A stretch of DNA of 8,967 bases. It comes from Bacteroidota bacterium (GTDB taxonomy: Bacteria > Bacteroidota > Bacteroidia > Chitinophagales > Chitinophagaceae). This document shows, piece by piece, positions 7,003 to 8,967 of the stretch. The stretch is from contig JAKAJX010000113.1 of NCBI GenBank assembly GCA_021824855.1, positions 1-8,967 on the forward strand. Direction: 5' to 3'. How positions within the stretch are numbered: position 1 is the stretch's first letter; each line of letters opens with the position of its first letter. The notes beneath the pieces are model-generated. The model was given only the letters and a program-made list of their open reading frames with translations. It was not told where the DNA came from and searched no databases. The translations under genes were made by a program, and so were the position numbers.

Positions 7003-8310
7003 TTATAAAGTTTGTAAATATTTTTTTATCATATCGAAAATATAACCATAATGTTCCTCACCTAATCCAGGCCATACACCCAGCCAAAAGGAATCATTCA
7101 TGATCTTGTCTGTATTGTCAAGATTATTGAAAATTCGGTAATTGGTATTTTTATAAGCCGGTTGCTTGGTAAGATTACCGCCAAATAATAAACGAGTGCC
7201 AATTTTATTTTGCTCTAAATATTCAACTATTTTATTTCTGTTGATTTTGTTACCATCTCGTATAGTTAACATAAAGCCAAACCAGCTTGGGTTGGAATGC
7301 TCAGTTGCTTCAGGTAAAATAAAATATTCTTCCAGCGGCTTCAGCATTTCATAAAGCATTTTATGATTTGCCCTTCGTTTTGCAATAAAACTATCAGCCT
7401 TTTTTAACTGACTCAAACCAATAGCTGCCTGAATATCTGTTGATTTTAAGTTAAAACCAATATGACTGTATGTATATTTATGATCATATCCTTCGGGAAG
7501 GTCTCCAAATTGCTGACAAAATCTTTCACCACATGTATTATCTTTTCCGGGAGCACACCAACAGTCTCTTCCCCAGTCTCTGAAACTTTCAGCTATCTTT
7601 TTTAATTTAGCATTATTGATCAAAACTGCACCACCTTCTCCCATAGTAATATGATGTGCCGGATAAAATGATAAGGTAGCCAAGTCTCCGTAAGTACCTG
7701 TTTTTTTGTCCTTGTAAGTGGCACCTAAAGAATCGCAATCATCTTCAATTACCCAGAGATCATATTTTTTAGCAACTCGCATTACTTCATCCAGATTAAA
7801 TGGATTACCCAATGTATGGGCAACCATAATAGCTTTTGTTTTTGTTGTTACTGCTGCTTCTATATCTTCAGCCTTGATATTATAGGTAGGAATTTCTACG
7901 TCCAATAAAACAGGAACACAACCAAATTGTATCATTGGATTAATAGTGGTTGGGAAACCGGCAGCTACTGTAATTATCTCATCACCGGGCATTATTGCAT
8001 CTGCACCTAATTTAGGTGAGGTCAATGCATAAAATGCCAATAAATTAGCAGAAGACCCTGAATTTACCAGAAGAGAAAAACGGCTACCAAAATAGCGAGC
8101 TAATTCTCTTTCAAATTCATCAGCAAATCTTCCGGTAGTTAGCCAACCATCTAAAACGGCATCTACTCCAAAAAGTAAATCCTGTGCATCAATAACTTTG
8201 CCTGTTACAGGAATATAGTTTTCTCCTGCTATAATATTCCGATTTATACTTTGAGCAATTCTTCGCTTAATATAAGCATTTTCGGATAAATCATTGACCA
8301 ATTCTATCAT
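7003..8310 (-). CDS. ddhC: CDP-4-keto-6-deoxy-D-glucose-3-dehydrase (E1), DdhC/RfbH
   Basis: This 435-residue protein is full length for the family (about 437). It is a cytosolic, PMP-dependent, iron-sulfur enzyme that removes the C-3 hydroxyl of CDP-4-keto-6-deoxyglucose, with electrons supplied by the reductase DdhD/AscD (E3), which is not in view. It has the aspartate aminotransferase fold of the DegT/DnrJ/EryC1 family. In SFYPAHHITMGEGG (214-227) His219 takes the place of the usual PLP lysine, the hallmark of E1. Cysteines 192, 250, 252 and 260 reproduce the C-X57-C-X1-C-X7-C [2Fe-2S] pattern exactly; I counted 57 residues in the long spacer. This separates it from ColD, the colitose-pathway dehydratase, which also has His for Lys but lacks the cluster. 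Other blocks are NSGSSANL (83-90), WVIEDDCDS (186-194) and the C-terminal TRLLFGGNLTKQPAY (372-386). The start is ATG with a weak GGAAAA upstream. Its stop lies 9 nt before wzx and in the same frame. The product feeds paratose, tyvelose, abequose, ascarylose or yersiniose. Confidence 0.96.
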   Translation of the reverse strand: MIELVNDLSENAYIKRRIAQSINRNIIAGENYIPVTGKVIDAQDLLFGVDAVLDGWLTTGRFADEFERELARYFGSRFSLLVNSGSSANLLAFYALTSPKLGADAIMPGDEIITVAAGFPTTINPMIQFGCVPVLLDVEIPTYNIKAEDIEAAVTTKTKAIMVAHTLGNPFNLDEVMRVAKKYDLWVIEDDCDSLGATYKDKKTGTYGDLATLSFYPAHHITMGEGGAVLINNAKLKKIAESFRDWGRDCWCAPGKDNTCGERFCQQFGDLPEGYDHKYTYSHIGFNLKSTDIQAAIGLSQLKKADSFIAKRRANHKMLYEMLKPLEEYFILPEATEHSNPSWFGFMLTIRDGNKINRNKIVEYLEQNKIGTRLLFGGNLTKQPAYKNTNYRIFNNLDNTDKIMNDSFWLGVWPGLGEEHYGYIFDMIKKYLQTL

Positions 8311-8336
8311 AAAGTGTTTTCCAAAATTTAAGTAAT

Positions 8337-8967
8337 TTAAGTGCCTTCCATTTCAATGGGTTTAACAAAAGGCTCCATCTCTGTAATTGGCTTCCCAAAG
8401 GCAATTTTAGGATAGGTATTGGTAAATGGTGCAATCATCACCTGAAGTAACACCGGATTATGCAGGTTCTCTTCGTTCCATAACCACTCTACTGCATTCA
8501 CTATTTCAGTTTCCTTTGAAATGGTCTTTGCAGCTAACCCATAAGCAATTGCAATTTTTTCAAAATTCGGTGCAGAATATCCCCAGTAGGTTGATTGATA
8601 TCTAGCATCAAAATAACTCGCCTGAAATTGAGTGATCATACCCAAACTTTGATTATTTAATACAATTATTTTAACTGGAATCTTATTGCGTATAATTGTT
8701 TGTAATTCCTGTAAGTTTAATTGCATACATCCATCACCAATGATTGTTACCACCGGTTTTTTCCCATTTGCAAAACACGCCCCAACAGCTGCAGGCAATG
8801 CAAATCCCATAGCACCCATACCCGCAGAAGTTATAAATGTCTGTCCTTCATTAATTTCTATTGATTGTGCTGTCCACATTTGGTGCGCACCTACATCTGC
8901 TAAAAAAGTGGCCGCATTTTCAGAATGACTAGAAAGTAAATGAATGAACTTATTTGGATTGATGTTA
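8337..8967 (-). CDS. TPP-dependent enzyme, acetohydroxyacid-synthase superfamily, YerE-like (C-terminal 209 residues; 5' end beyond window)
   Basis: The reading frame stays open to the right edge, so the ATG at 8879 is internal and not the start. The fragment begins in the C-terminal TPP-binding domain: DVGAHQMWTAQ (fragment residues 24-34) matches the conserved 'DVGQHQMWAAQ' block of acetohydroxyacid synthases, and GDG (77-79), 24 residues, then NN (104-105) is the classic TPP/Mg2+ motif. The tail YPKIAFGKPITEMEPF is unlike housekeeping IlvB/IlvG as I know them and recalls homologues in sugar clusters. The gene ends with TAA only 26 nt before ddhC. Known family chemistry: decarboxylation of pyruvate and transfer of the two-carbon unit; YerE does this onto CDP-3,6-dideoxy-4-ketoglucose. 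The superfamily is clear. The YerE-like role is inferred from the neighbour. The alternative is a true acetolactate synthase, less likely because no ilv gene adjoins. The FAD and pyrimidine domains cannot be inspected. Confidence 0.88.
   Translation of the reverse strand, partial: NINPNKFIHLLSSHSENAATFLADVGAHQMWTAQSIEINEGQTFITSAGMGAMGFALPAAVGACFANGKKPVVTIIGDGCMQLNLQELQTIIRNKIPVKIIVLNNQSLGMITQFQASYFDARYQSTYWGYSAPNFEKIAIAYGLAAKTISKETEIVNAVEWLWNEENLHNPVLLQVMIAPFTNTYPKIAFGKPITEMEPFVKPIEMEGT

Noticed and set aside
7166..7354. Short open frame on the plus strand opposite ddhC
   Set aside because: It is antisense to a highly conserved enzyme gene and is explained by codon composition on the other strand.
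7003..8310. ColD-type GDP-4-keto-6-deoxymannose-3-dehydratase (colitose pathway)
   Set aside because: ColD shares the His-for-Lys change but is shorter and lacks the four iron-sulfur cysteines present here.
8686..8928. Open frame on the plus strand opposite the TPP enzyme gene
   Set aside because: It mirrors the conserved TPP-binding codons and has no independent support.

Overview
This window is the interior of a surface-polysaccharide (O-antigen or capsule type) biosynthesis cluster. Every gene I can support lies on the minus strand, so transcription runs from base 8967 toward base 1. The AT-rich sequence, TAA at all eight visible stop codons, mostly absent Shine-Dalgarno sites and the style of the transporter and glycosyltransferase proteins suggest a member of the Bacteroidota. 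That assignment is an inference from general character, not from a marker gene.

Layout in transcription order: (1) 8967-8337, the C-terminal part of a thiamine-diphosphate (TPP) enzyme of the acetohydroxyacid-synthase superfamily, cut by the right edge; (2) 8310-7003, a CDP-4-keto-6-deoxyglucose-3-dehydrase (DdhC/RfbH, 'E1') with its diagnostic His-for-Lys change and the four iron-sulfur cysteines; (3) 6993-5647, a Wzx-type flippase that appears to start at TTG; (4) 5654-4737, a family-2 glycosyltransferase; (5) 4624-4028, a left-handed beta-helix acetyltransferase; (6) 3940-2789, a family-4 glycosyltransferase; (7) 2789-1341, a Wzy-type polymerase; (8) 1372-542, a WfgS/WcaA-like family-2 glycosyltransferase; (9) 542-1, a rhamnosyltransferase-like family-2 glycosyltransferase cut by the left edge. 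Most junctions are tight (8-nt overlap, two TAATG junctions, one 32-nt overlap, gaps of 9 and 26 nt). Only the acetyltransferase has real gaps on both sides (112 and 87 nt), and those gaps share an exact 13-mer.

How the genes fit together: DdhC makes the CDP-3,6-dideoxy-4-ketohexose precursor. The neighbouring TPP enzyme is best explained as YerE-like, adding a two-carbon unit from pyruvate to C-4 of that sugar, as in yersiniose synthesis. Four glycosyltransferases would assemble a lipid-linked repeat unit, the acetyltransferase would decorate it, Wzx would flip it and Wzy would polymerise it. The cytidylyltransferase, the 4,6-dehydratase, the E1 reductase, the branched-sugar reductase and the initiating transferase are not in view and would have to lie outside the window. 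The most interesting prediction is a two-carbon-branched 3,6-dideoxyhexose in the surface glycan of a likely Bacteroidota organism.
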